Origin: Deltaproteobacteria bacterium
GTDB taxonomy: Bacteria > Myxococcota_A > Polyangia > JAAYKL01
Direction: 5' to 3'
Length of the DNA: 10,425 bases
NCBI GenBank assembly: GCA_011389755.1
Contig: JAABTR010000326.1
Span: 1-10,425 of the forward strand
Shown here one piece after another: positions 1 through 6,795 of the stretch (position 1 is the first letter of the stretch; each line of letters opens with the position of its first letter). The notes beneath the pieces were generated by a model. That model was not told the origin of the DNA. It saw only the letters and a program-made list of their open reading frames with translations, and made no database searches. A program made the translations under genes and the position numbers.

Positions 1-894
1 AAAATGGCATCCCGAGGGGTGATCGAGGGGAGATGGGGGGTCGCCGGGCAGGACGTAGATGTTCTTCGCTGCTTCGGGGGTTGTGGTGAGTTGGGAGCGC
101 ATGAGAGCCCGGGTGTAGGGGTGGTGGGGAGACGAGAAGAGACTGCGGGTTGTGGCGAATTCGACGATTCGACCCAGGTACATGACGGCGACGCGGCGGC
201 TCAAGAATCTGACTACGTGCAGATCGTGGGAGATGAGCAAAAAAGACACCCCGAGCATGCGTCGCAAGCTGTCGATGAGGTTCACGATCTGCGCTTGATT
301 CGCCATGTCGAGAGCCGAGATCGGCTCGTCGGCCACGATGAAGCGCGATTCCACGGCGAGGGTCCTCGCGATGGCGACGCGCTGTTTTTCTCCGCCTGAA
401 AACTCTCGGGGGAGCTTCTCGAGGGCCCTGGTGGGAAGACCGACCATGGCGGTCAGGGCTACCAGCCGCGCGTTTTCCTCCCTCCTCGTGAGTCCGCGTC
501 GCTGAGCGCGGATAGCTTCGGTCAAGGTTTCGCGCACCGTAAATCTCGGGTTGAGGCTCGCTGCGGGGTCTTGAAATATGATCTGCATTTTAGGGCGGTG
601 TTTGCGCAGGCTCCGTCCCTTGAGGTGCGTGATGTCCTGCCCATCGAAGTGGATTGTGCCGCTGGTGGGCTCCTCGAGGTGGATGAGGAGCTTGCCCAAG
701 GTGCTCTTGCCGCAGCCTGATTCTCCGACGAGACCCACGATCTCGCGAGGGGCGATGTCGATGGAGGCCCGGTCGATCGCGCGGAGGAACCTCTTGCCCA
801 GGTTGCCGCGCAGGCCCGGGTGAACCGGAAAAACCTTGCTGAGCTCGCGCGCCTCGACGAGGGGGCGCTCGGCCTGCTGGAGCGAGTCGTTCAT
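1..894 (-). CDS. oppF: Oligopeptide/dipeptide ABC importer ATP-binding subunit, OppF/DppF type (3' end beyond the window)
   Basis: One of the two ATPases that power a peptide (or related nickel/glutathione-class) importer at the inner membrane. The frame reads without a stop for 298 codons to the left edge. Walker A is GESGCGKS (57-64), the Q-loop is FQDP (107-110), the ABC signature is FSGGEKQR (165-172), Walker B is FIVADE (185-190) and the switch His is H223 in LLISHD. The HPYTRAL segment (258-264) and the final GCHF, the start of the Cys-bearing oligopeptide C-terminal extension, place it in the OppD/OppF/DppF group. The N-terminal spacer before Walker A (FPVHPGLRG...) fits OppF better than OppD. 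The ATG overlaps the oppD stop as ATGA, with AAGGAG at 905-910, so translation is probably coupled. Only the last few dozen residues should be missing. Substrate cannot be read from an ATPase. Confidence 0.93.
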   Translation of the reverse strand, partial: MNDSLQQAERPLVEARELSKVFPVHPGLRGNLGKRFLRAIDRASIDIAPREIVGLVGESGCGKSTLGKLLIHLEEPTSGTIHFDGQDITHLKGRSLRKHRPKMQIIFQDPAASLNPRFTVRETLTEAIRAQRRGLTRREENARLVALTAMVGLPTRALEKLPREFSGGEKQRVAIARTLAVESRFIVADEPISALDMANQAQIVNLIDSLRRMLGVSFLLISHDLHVVRFLSRRVAVMYLGRIVEFATTRSLFSSPHHPYTRALMRSQLTTTPEAAKNIYVLPGDPPSPLDHPSGCHF

Positions 895-1922
895 TCGTCT
901 TTTGCTCCTTGGGGACCGTGAGAATCGAAATGGGCGCAGCGCACGCGCCTCCGGGGACCGAGCCGCACGAGCCGGGGGGGCTCGCGAGTGCAATCCGCGG
1001 CGCGGCGAGGGCAAAGCTCGGCAAACGGACAGCTCCCGAAAATCCGGCCCGGTCGCGGCTGGGCAGGGTCTGCGGACAGGCCGATTTGGGGGTGCTCCCC
1101 GCTGCGGATGAGGGGCCGGGCCGTCAACAAGGCGCGGGTGTAGGGATGCAGGGGATCGGTGAGCACGTCGCGCTTGCTTCCTTCTTCGAGGATACGACCG
1201 CTGTGAACGACGATCACCTTGTCGGCCAACGCCGCGACGACCCCGAGGTCGTGGGTGATGAGCACAACGCTCATCCCCAAGTCCCTTATCAGCTTGGAGA
1301 GGAGATCGACCAACTGGGCCTGCACCGTTGTGTCCAAGGCGGAGGTCGGTTCATCTGCTATCACGAGGTCTGGCCTGCAGATGAGGGCCATGGCGACGAT
1401 GAGCCGCTGCCGAATTCCACCGGAGAGTTGATGGGGATAGGATTTGTAGCGCCGGATGGGATCCGGTATGCCGACCAGCTCCATGAGCGCGAGGACCTGG
1501 TCTCGCGCCGCCCTTCGAGATTGTCCTTGATGGATCCGCAGAGATTCGGCGAGCTGTTTGCCGACCTGCATCAAGGGATTCAACGAGGTGCTCGGTTCTT
1601 GGAAAATCATGGTCATGCGATCCCCGCGAAGCTTTCGCATCTCATTTTCGGACAATGTCAGGACATCCCGCCCTTGAAAGACGATGCTGCCGTGGACAAT
1701 ACGCGCTTCGGGCGGGAGGAGGCGCATCGTGGAGAGCGCGGCGAGGGTCTTGCCCGAACCCGACTCGCCGACCAAGGCGACGGTCTCTCCCCGAAGAACA
1801 TCGAATGACAAATCTTCGATGGCGACGATTTCGCCTTCGTCGGTGCTCAGGGCTACCTTGAGGTCGCTGATTGAGAGGATAGGGGTGGAGTCATTCTTCG
1901 CTTGAGGCATCTTCGAGACCAT
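891..1922 (-). CDS. oppD: Oligopeptide/dipeptide ABC importer ATP-binding subunit, OppD/DppD type
   Basis: Partner ATPase of the downstream oppF product; the two normally form the heterodimeric motor beneath two permeases. The 343 residues carry Walker A GESGSGKT (52-59), Q-loop FQEP (107-110), signature LSGGIRQR (166-173), Walker B LVIADE (186-191), D-loop SALD (194-197) and switch H224. The C-terminal oligopeptide extension has HPYTRALL (259-266) and four cysteines at 298, 304, 311 and 329, spaced like the cysteines of OppD/DppD family members reported to hold an iron-sulfur cluster. The start could be 1922 (MVSKM...) or the ATG four codons later at 1910; neither has a clear Shine-Dalgarno. 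It is the first gene of its transcript, because the region upstream is divergent. No binding protein or permease lies in the window, so they must be further left or elsewhere. Confidence 0.93.
   Translation of the reverse strand: MVSKMPQAKNDSTPILSISDLKVALSTDEGEIVAIEDLSFDVLRGETVALVGESGSGKTLAALSTMRLLPPEARIVHGSIVFQGRDVLTLSENEMRKLRGDRMTMIFQEPSTSLNPLMQVGKQLAESLRIHQGQSRRAARDQVLALMELVGIPDPIRRYKSYPHQLSGGIRQRLIVAMALICRPDLVIADEPTSALDTTVQAQLVDLLSKLIRDLGMSVVLITHDLGVVAALADKVIVVHSGRILEEGSKRDVLTDPLHPYTRALLTARPLIRSGEHPQIGLSADPAQPRPGRIFGSCPFAELCPRRAADCTREPPRLVRLGPRRRVRCAHFDSHGPQGAKDE
905..910 (-). promoter_or_regulatory. Ribosome binding site of oppF inside the end of oppD
   Basis: The minus strand reads AAGGAG, 10 nt before the oppF ATG at 894. 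It fixes that start even though the ATG overlaps the oppD TGA. Internal placement means oppF translation is likely coupled to oppD. Confidence 0.7.
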
Positions 1923-2114
1923 CGCCGCAGGGCGTCTTAGGCTTCAATGCGACTCTTTTTTTGAAACAGATTTTACATGCGGCGCTTGTGGATGGTAGCA
2001 TCCCCAACAGCCTGAAAACAACAAATGTCGCGGGAAGGAAAATTTTTTAGAGTCGTCTATGTGTCTTTCCGAAAATAAAAAGGAAATCACAGCTTGCCGG
2101 GTGCCCGAACCTTC

Positions 2115-2143
2115 TTGAAGGATTTGTCTAAGCGCACTATATA
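2115..2143 (+). promoter_or_regulatory. Probable sigma70-type promoter of the pal-cpoB-zinc ribbon operon
   Basis: TTGAAG (2115-2120) and TATATA (2138-2143) are separated by exactly 17 bases. Each hexamer matches four of six consensus positions. Transcription would begin near 2150, giving a leader of about 48 bases before the ATG at 2199. Its location, spacing and AT-rich setting in a GC-rich genome support it; no experiment is implied. Confidence 0.6.
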
Positions 2144-2186
2144 GAGGCAGGTTATTGAATTTGTGAAAAAAGAGTCAAAAAGAAAC

Positions 2187-2192
2187 GGAGGG
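2187..2192 (+). promoter_or_regulatory. Ribosome binding site deciding the start of the pal-like gene
   Basis: GGAGGG lies 6 bases before the ATG at 2199. This selects that ATG over the in-frame GTG at 2163, which would add 12 charged residues before the signal peptide and has no comparable site. Confidence 0.85.
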
Positions 2193-2198
2193 TCAAAT

Positions 2199-2942
2199 AT
2201 GCGCAAACTTCTCTCGGGGCTTTTCTTAGCCTCATTAGCAGCTTCCTTGATGGTTGGCGGCTGTCGTCCCAAGTACCCCAATTGCAAAAACGACGATCAC
2301 TGTAACGAGGGTGAGTACTGCGTCAATAACAAATGCCAGCAGTGTCGGGACAATGGCGACTGCCCCGAAGGCCAAGAGTGCGCTGCGGGAGCCTGCCGCG
2401 ATATCCCCGGCTATTGTCAGCAGACCGAAGACTGCGCCGCCGGCCAGGTCTGTCGAGACAACAGGTGTGGTCCGTGCATGGATAGCGGCGACTGCGCCGA
2501 AGACCAGGTCTGCCTCGATGGCGCCTGCACGGTCCCCGAGTGCCGCTCCACCGAAGATTGTCCGGCAGGGCTTTCATGTATCAACTACAGGTGCGCTACT
2601 GGGGAGCCGCTCAGCGCATCTTCTGAGTGCTCCATCGAGCCAGTTTATTTCGAGTTCGACTCGGCCGAAGTGGATCGCCAGGCGCGACGCACGCTCGAGC
2701 AGATGTACCGCTGTCTCGAGAACGGAGAAGACGCTGTCCGGGTCGTCGGTTTTACCGACCCCCGTGGCACCACCGAGTACAATTTGGCTCTCGGGGAACG
2801 CCGCGCGCGCATGGTGGACAAGGTTTTGACCACCTTGGGGATGGACGCGAATCGGACGCGTATCGTGTCCAAGGGTGAAGAAGAAGCGACCGGTTACAAT
2901 GAGGAAACGTGGGCCAAGGATCGCAGGGTCGAGCTCAAATGA
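2199..2942 (+). CDS. Pal/OmpA-type peptidoglycan-binding lipoprotein with five Cys-rich repeats
   Basis: Predicted outer-membrane lipoprotein that anchors the membrane to peptidoglycan. Of 247 residues, 1-21 form a lipoprotein signal peptide ending in VGG before Cys22. Residues 29-132 hold five repeats of C-x5-C-x5-C-x4-C, 20 cysteines likely paired as disulfides in the periplasm or at the surface. Residues about 144-247 are an OmpA C-terminal/Pal domain: YFEFDSAEV, then GFTDPRGTTEYNLALGERRA, then SKGEEEATGYNEETWAKDRR. D187 and R202 are 15 apart, matching the OmpA pair that binds the diaminopimelate peptide. Two extra cysteines (144, 172) sit in the Pal domain. The next gene is CpoB-like, the classical pal neighbour, which supports a Pal role, but ordinary Pal has a short flexible linker here instead of Cys repeats. 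It could instead be a paralogous OmpA-family lipoprotein beside another, canonical Pal. Confidence 0.9.
   Translation: MRKLLSGLFLASLAASLMVGGCRPKYPNCKNDDHCNEGEYCVNNKCQQCRDNGDCPEGQECAAGACRDIPGYCQQTEDCAAGQVCRDNRCGPCMDSGDCAEDQVCLDGACTVPECRSTEDCPAGLSCINYRCATGEPLSASSECSIEPVYFEFDSAEVDRQARRTLEQMYRCLENGEDAVRVVGFTDPRGTTEYNLALGERRARMVDKVLTTLGMDANRTRIVSKGEEEATGYNEETWAKDRRVELK
2283..2594 (+). repeat. Five tandem coding repeats, C-x5-C-x5-C-x4-C
   Basis: Repeats start at Cys29, 49, 73, 93 and 115 of the lipoprotein, 20 to 24 residues apart, joined by linkers of 2, 6, 2 and 4 residues. Cysteine spacing inside each unit is invariant. A typical unit reads CQQTEDCAAGQVCRDNRC: an acidic pair before the second Cys and often a Gly two residues after it. 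Similar units occur in many secreted myxobacterial-type proteins; their role is not known to me. DNA identity between units is limited, so the repeat is old or selected at protein level. Confidence 0.9.
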
Positions 2943-3784
2943 GAAGACAGCTCCTCGCATATTCGAGCTTTTTCGTGCTGTTGACGGGAGCCTTGGCGCA
3001 AAGCGGATGCATCGCGCTGAGGAGCCAAACAGACCGAATCGAGCAGAAAACCAAAGATCTCGAAGTCCGTGTTGCCAAATTGGAAAACGAGATCGAAGAG
3101 GAGCAACAGCGGCTGACGACGATGATCGACAGGGCCCACACCGATGTCGAAAAGCTCGAAGAGACGCTGACGAAGGCCACCCGGGTCCTCGCGCGAAATT
3201 CCGCGGATTTCGGCGCCGAGATGGAGACGATCAAAAACAAGCTGCGCACTGTGGACGGAGCGCTCGCCGAGATTCGCTACGATGTCAAGGAGTTCGGGAA
3301 ACAGGCCGAACAAGCTGCGAAGCGGGTGAGCGAAGTGGCTATGGCAGCCGGACTCGATATAGCCATCGACGAGTCCGAGGTCCCAGGCGACGAGCGGTCC
3401 CATTTCGAATCGATCAAAGCGTCTTTCGCGGCGGGGCGTTTCAGCGAGGTTCGGGCTCTTGGCACCGTCTATCTCGAGCGATACTCGCAGAGCGAAAACG
3501 CCGACGACGTCCATCTCTACGTCGCGAAATCCTACCTCGAGCAGAAGCGCTGGGCCAAGGCGCTAGGTACCTTGCGCCGCTTTACCGACGTCTTTCCCAG
3601 AAGTGAGCACACGCCCGAGGTCCTCTACGAGATGGCGCGGTCCTTCTACAACCTAGGAGACTGCACCGACGCCCGCATCCTCATAGAGGCCGTGCAGACA
3701 AGGCATCGCAAAAGTAGCTTCGCGACCAAGGCCAAAGCCCTCGCCGACGATATCAAGAAAAACAAGTCTCGCTGCACCTCCTAA
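2939..3784 (+). CDS. Coiled-coil and TPR envelope lipoprotein, CpoB/YbgF-like
   Basis: Likely periplasmic scaffold that cooperates with the Pal-type protein; in E. coli CpoB links the Tol-Pal machine to septal peptidoglycan synthesis. The 281 residues start with RRQ and a hydrophobic stretch up to Cys24. Residues about 28-135 form a long charged heptad-like coiled coil (for example LEVRVAKLENEIEEEQQRL). Residues about 152-270 contain about three TPR units, including FAAGRFSEVRALGTVYLERY, YVAKSYLEQKRWAKAL and EMARSFYNLGDCTDARILI, in the usual CpoB order of coiled coil then TPRs. The lipobox is poor (Q-S-G-C, Gln at -3), so it may be a lipoprotein or a cleaved/anchored periplasmic protein; E. 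coli CpoB is a soluble periplasmic protein. The ATG overlaps the upstream stop as ATGA with little Shine-Dalgarno, so translation is probably coupled. Homology rests on architecture and position, not a strong motif. Confidence 0.78.
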   Translation: MRRQLLAYSSFFVLLTGALAQSGCIALRSQTDRIEQKTKDLEVRVAKLENEIEEEQQRLTTMIDRAHTDVEKLEETLTKATRVLARNSADFGAEMETIKNKLRTVDGALAEIRYDVKEFGKQAEQAAKRVSEVAMAAGLDIAIDESEVPGDERSHFESIKASFAAGRFSEVRALGTVYLERYSQSENADDVHLYVAKSYLEQKRWAKALGTLRRFTDVFPRSEHTPEVLYEMARSFYNLGDCTDARILIEAVQTRHRKSSFATKAKALADDIKKNKSRCTS

Positions 3785-3795
3785 AGCGGCTTTTG

Positions 3796-4077
3796 ATGAC
3801 AAAGAAGATCATCTGCCCGAGCTGCGAGAATAAAATCGCGCTGCGCCCCCGCGCGGACAAAATGGTTTGTCCGAGGTGTGGGCGCCGTTTGAGGATCGAA
3901 CGAGACGGCGACGAGGCTCTGGCGGTGCCGGCCCTCTCGTTTCCCGAGCCCCCGCCTGGGCCCGAAGACGAGCTGACGGTGCTTGTGGACTCGCCCAGGC
4001 CCGTAGCTGTGTGGCTCGCGGTTGGCGTTTTTCTGGCCGCGGTAGCGCTGGGCGTGGGGATCTGCCTTTGGTGGTGA
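3796..4077 (+). CDS. Small MJ0042-like zinc-ribbon protein with a C-terminal membrane segment
   Basis: Function unknown. The 93-residue product has an N-terminal zinc ribbon, C7-x2-C10-x14-C25-x2-C28 (CPSC ... CPRCGRRLRIE), resembling the MJ0042 finger common at the start of deltaproteobacterial proteins. An acidic, proline-rich linker (about 38-68) follows. A hydrophobic helix, AVWLAVGVFLAAVALGVGIC, closes the protein about two residues from its end. With no signal peptide it looks tail-anchored: ribbon in the cytoplasm, helix in the inner membrane. It lies 11 bases after the CpoB-like gene and is probably the last gene of that operon. A TTG directly upstream (3793) is an alternative start, and there is no strong ribosome binding site. 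It stops 15 bases before the stop of the convergent saccharopine dehydrogenase gene, leaving no room for a normal terminator. Confidence 0.75.
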   Translation: MTKKIICPSCENKIALRPRADKMVCPRCGRRLRIERDGDEALAVPALSFPEPPPGPEDELTVLVDSPRPVAVWLAVGVFLAAVALGVGICLWW

Positions 4078-4092
4078 GCTTGTAAGGAGGGG

Positions 4093-5418
4093 TCAGTCGG
4101 TTTCGATTTTTTTGACCGTCTCGGTGAAACGAATCCCCATGTCTTCGCAGAGATCGAGGATGGGGTTGTAGACCGACTCGTCAACGGGCGCGATGACACC
4201 TTTTTCGCTGATCGTTTTGTCCAGGATCATCTTGGTCGCGATCGCCAGGGGCAAAGACACCGTGCGTGCCATGGAGCTGTCCTGTTCGAGTCCGAAGTCG
4301 ACGAGCGAGGAGATGATCTGCTCGCGTCTGCCTGGATACGTCACCTCGAGCTGATGCTGCATGACGAGCATGTCTCTCTCTTTGGGAGCATAGGCGCAGC
4401 GCTGCGCCATGCGCTTGGCCATGACGTCGATCATCCCGCCGCTGTCGAGTCCCACCGGCTCATCACTCAAAAGACCCAGCCAGTCGAGTTTCTCGAGCGC
4501 CGGGCTGCCCGGCGGCAGCCCCCTTCGCTTCGCCAGGGCCCCTTTGATGTCCTTTTGTCCGGGGACCAAGGTGCCCAGGGCTTCTTTATAGGTGGCGAAG
4601 GCGAGGTTCTCGATCGGTTTGGTGTCGAAAAGACCGAGGTTGACCCACTCGAACCACGTCTCGCAGTGCCCTTCGTTGCGCAGGGTTCCGCGAAACATCG
4701 TCTCGACGCCCTCGAGCCCGTACATCTCGATATAGGGCAGAGAGTCCCGGTTCGGGTAGCCCTCGAATCGACCGACGCAGGGGATGTCCACGAGCTCAGG
4801 ATCGGCAAACAGGCGGTCACCCCGGATGTCTTGGATCACGCCTCTTTCGAGATAGCGAGCGGGGTTGGACGCCGCGACGAGGACCCCGCGGGGCGCCCAG
4901 GAAAACTTGTACCCAAGAGGATTTGTGTTTGCCTCCGGCGCCGGTAGGCCGCCGCAGTAGGAGCGAAAAGAGGTGACCTTGCCGCCGCTGCGATGAGCGG
5001 CGTCGATGATCCGCATCGCGGACATGTGATCGAGCCCGGGATCGACCCCGCACTCATTGAGGATTGTAATCCCCGCGTGTCGGGCCTCCTCACCGAGCGC
5101 CTTGATCTCTGGGCTGATATACGAAGCGGTGGACATGTGTTTTTTGTGTTTTAGGCACGCCTTCGTCACCTTGGGATGCTCGGTGGCGGGCAGCAGTGAA
5201 ACCGCGATGTCGCACTCCTTGACGAGCGCGTCGAGCAGCTCGGGCTGCGACCTGACATCCAGCTCGACGGCTTTGCAGTTTGGACGGTTCGCGATGAGAG
5301 CGCGGGCGTCGCCGAGATAGAGCGACGCGACGACGACTTGAGTTTCGGGCTGGTCGGCCAGGTAGTGGACACCCGGGCGGGCAACCAGGCCGGCGCCGAG
5401 AACGAGGATGCGTTGCAT
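4093..5418 (-). CDS. Saccharopine dehydrogenase (L-glutamate-forming), LYS9/AASS C-terminal type
   Basis: Second saccharopine-pathway step: saccharopine plus NAD(P)+ gives glutamate and alpha-aminoadipate semialdehyde, in the cytoplasm. The 441 residues cover the whole family length. The Rossmann start RILVLGAGLVARP (3-15) gives the nucleotide-binding GxGxxA. Further family landmarks are SLLPATEHP (74-82), TASYISP (97-103), GVDPGLDHM (124-132), YCGGLPAPE (154-162), NPLGYKFSW (166-174), and later EGYPNRDSLPYIEMYG and RGTLRNEGH. These match the C-terminal half of animal and plant AASS and fungal Lys9 as I remember them. AAGGAG (5433-5428) lies 9 bases before the ATG. It follows the reductase gene by 27 bases, so the pair is an operon for lysine breakdown. 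Direction (degradation rather than synthesis) is inferred from the partner being the AASS-type reductase. NAD versus NADP preference cannot be told. Confidence 0.93.
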   Translation of the reverse strand: MQRILVLGAGLVARPGVHYLADQPETQVVVASLYLGDARALIANRPNCKAVELDVRSQPELLDALVKECDIAVSLLPATEHPKVTKACLKHKKHMSTASYISPEIKALGEEARHAGITILNECGVDPGLDHMSAMRIIDAAHRSGGKVTSFRSYCGGLPAPEANTNPLGYKFSWAPRGVLVAASNPARYLERGVIQDIRGDRLFADPELVDIPCVGRFEGYPNRDSLPYIEMYGLEGVETMFRGTLRNEGHCETWFEWVNLGLFDTKPIENLAFATYKEALGTLVPGQKDIKGALAKRRGLPPGSPALEKLDWLGLLSDEPVGLDSGGMIDVMAKRMAQRCAYAPKERDMLVMQHQLEVTYPGRREQIISSLVDFGLEQDSSMARTVSLPLAIATKMILDKTISEKGVIAPVDESVYNPILDLCEDMGIRFTETVKKIETD

Positions 5419-5427
5419 GAGATGCGT

Positions 5428-5433
5428 CTCCTT
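5428..5433 (-). promoter_or_regulatory. Ribosome binding site of saccharopine dehydrogenase
   Basis: AAGGAG on the minus strand, 9 bases before the ATG at 5418, lies within the 27-base gap after the reductase stop. It supports the start and independent initiation within a shared transcript. Confidence 0.7.
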
Positions 5434-5445
5434 GGATCGACTCGG

Positions 5446-6753
5446 TTATTCGAGAAAACTCTCCATGTAAGCGAAGCTCGGTGTGAGCTCACCGTTCCAC
5501 AATATCACGGACTTTTTGATGGGAGCGGGCAATTTGGCCTCTTCGAAGGGAGCGCTCAGGTCGACCCGGGCGATGGCCGGCAAAAAGGGGCTCAGCGCGC
5601 GGCTGAAGGTTTGGGACGCCTCCTTGGGCAGCTCCGTCGGGAGGTTTCCGACGGCCATGACCGCGATGCCGTCGCCTTCGAAGCCCGAGGGGGCGCTGCG
5701 CGTCAGAGGATCGTAGATGTATACCGGATCGCCCGGCTCGGTGTCGCGTACGGTGCAGGCCAGAGATCCGTCGATGTCGCAGGTGATGTCGCCGACGACG
5801 CACAGCTTCGCGGTCTTGGGATTGAGATAGAGCCGGGCCAGCTCCTCGGCCGTGGCCAGCCGGGGATAGCACTCGTTCCAGAAGATGCCGTTGACGATGG
5901 CGGTGAGCTTCGGCAGGTAGCGAACGAACACGCTTTTGTAATTCTCGGGATGTTCGTAGTAGCCTTCGAGGTCGAATGACACGCCCTCTTCGAGCGGTTC
6001 GAAGAGGTGCTCCTCTTTAAAGACCACTTTGTAGATGTGATGGCGGTCCGGGTTGCTCGTCAGGTCCAATTCGAGGAGCTCCTGCGGGCTGAGCTCGATC
6101 GTCGGCAGGTGATCGAGGATCTCTTGAGCCCCGGTGGAGACATTGCCGTATCCCGTGATCCCGATGACGACAGGTGCGAGCGCGGGCGGGAGCCCTTTTT
6201 GTGTGATTTGCCTTCCCACGTCGTCCAGCGCCGACGTGGCATCGTCGATGGTCTCGTAGGTGTGGGTCGGGCGCATTTGAGAAAACGGTGTGTCGCAGCC
6301 GAGGACCTCCAGCCTTTGCCCAAGTGTCCAAAGTGAGTCGATCATCCCGGCGATCCCGGCGTACCGCCCGAAGAAGATCAGGCGCCGGTCTTGTTCATCG
6401 GTTACGCACTCGTAATCGAGGAGGGTGCACTTTTTGTCCATCAGGGCTCTGAGCATGTCCATGTTGTAGTCCTGGCCCTTGATGGTGTGGGAGAAGAACA
6501 TGTACGCCTTGTGGGGCTCGAAGACCTCCACGGGCATCTCCTTAATGCCGAGGATGAAGTCGCTGTCGCAAAGAGAGTCCACGATACGCGCGCCGGTGTC
6601 CCGGTATTGTGCGTCGGGATAGGCGCGGCGCGCAAAGCGCTGGACATCGATCGCGATTCCCTGCGCGGTGAGCCGGCGGACATCTTCTGGAATGAGGGCG
6701 ACGCGTCTTTCCCACTCGTTTTTGTCTTCAAGCCGCAGACCGATTCGATTCAT
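5446..6753 (-). CDS. Lysine-ketoglutarate reductase (saccharopine dehydrogenase, lysine-forming), AASS N-terminal type
   Basis: First saccharopine-pathway step: L-lysine plus 2-oxoglutarate plus NAD(P)H gives saccharopine. The 435 residues belong to the AlaDH/PNT fold. NRIGLRLEDKNEWERRVALIP (2-22) is the family start. GIKEMP supplies K71 and FFSHTIK supplies H89, the positions of the catalytic Lys and His of yeast Lys1. LLDYECV (111-117), FGRYAGIAGMIDSL (128-141) and the nucleotide-binding GYGNVSTGAQE (201-211) follow. The wording is much closer to animal/plant AASS than to fungal Lys1 or alanine dehydrogenase. The start is set at 6753 because GAGGAGGA lies 7 bases upstream and homology begins at once. 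In-frame ATGs at 6780 and 6813 would add residues unlike the family, and 6813 would lie upstream of the predicted transcription start. It is followed by the dehydrogenase gene: the two halves of AASS as separate cistrons. Confidence 0.93.
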   Translation of the reverse strand: MNRIGLRLEDKNEWERRVALIPEDVRRLTAQGIAIDVQRFARRAYPDAQYRDTGARIVDSLCDSDFILGIKEMPVEVFEPHKAYMFFSHTIKGQDYNMDMLRALMDKKCTLLDYECVTDEQDRRLIFFGRYAGIAGMIDSLWTLGQRLEVLGCDTPFSQMRPTHTYETIDDATSALDDVGRQITQKGLPPALAPVVIGITGYGNVSTGAQEILDHLPTIELSPQELLELDLTSNPDRHHIYKVVFKEEHLFEPLEEGVSFDLEGYYEHPENYKSVFVRYLPKLTAIVNGIFWNECYPRLATAEELARLYLNPKTAKLCVVGDITCDIDGSLACTVRDTEPGDPVYIYDPLTRSAPSGFEGDGIAVMAVGNLPTELPKEASQTFSRALSPFLPAIARVDLSAPFEEAKLPAPIKKSVILWNGELTPSFAYMESFLE

Positions 6754-6760
6754 GCCGCGA

Positions 6761-6768
6761 TCCTCCTC
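6761..6768 (-). promoter_or_regulatory. Ribosome binding site fixing the lysine-ketoglutarate reductase start
   Basis: GAGGAGGA on the minus strand with a 7-base spacer to the ATG at 6753. It decides between three in-frame ATGs (6753, 6780, 6813) in favour of the shortest. Confidence 0.85.
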
Positions 6769-6795
6769 GTCACCTGACATCCTGCTCGTACCGTT

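Larger units (their letters stand above)
1923..2198. other. Divergent intergenic region between oppD and the pal-like gene
   Basis: A 276-base AT-richer stretch separates two outward-facing transcription units. I see no convincing coding frame in it. On the right-facing side there is a good promoter (2115-2143). On the left-facing side a TAAAAT hexamer (minus strand, 1975-1970) could be the oppD -10 box, but no convincing -35 sits 16-18 bases upstream of it. A small inverted repeat, TTTCC/GGAAA (2066-2070 and 2082-2086, 11-base loop), could be an operator half-site pair or chance. No intrinsic terminator is visible. Confidence 0.6.

Noticed and set aside
909..1808. A 299-codon plus-strand frame across oppD.
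   Set aside because: The minus strand encodes every ABC ATPase motif in order; the antisense product shows none and no start signal.
2283..2594. Reading the periodic Cys-rich region as a CRISPR-like or noncoding repeat array.
   Set aside because: The periodicity is in codons of a clear lipoprotein, spacing varies by whole codons and DNA copies are poorly conserved.
2875..3606. A 243-codon plus-strand frame overlapping the CpoB-like gene.
   Set aside because: The Arg-rich product lacks structure, whereas the chosen frame gives a signal peptide, coiled coil and TPRs and starts at an ATGA overlap.
5338..5979. A 213-codon plus-strand frame across the junction of the two saccharopine genes.
   Set aside because: It is antisense to two well-recognised enzymes and has no ribosome binding site or motif.
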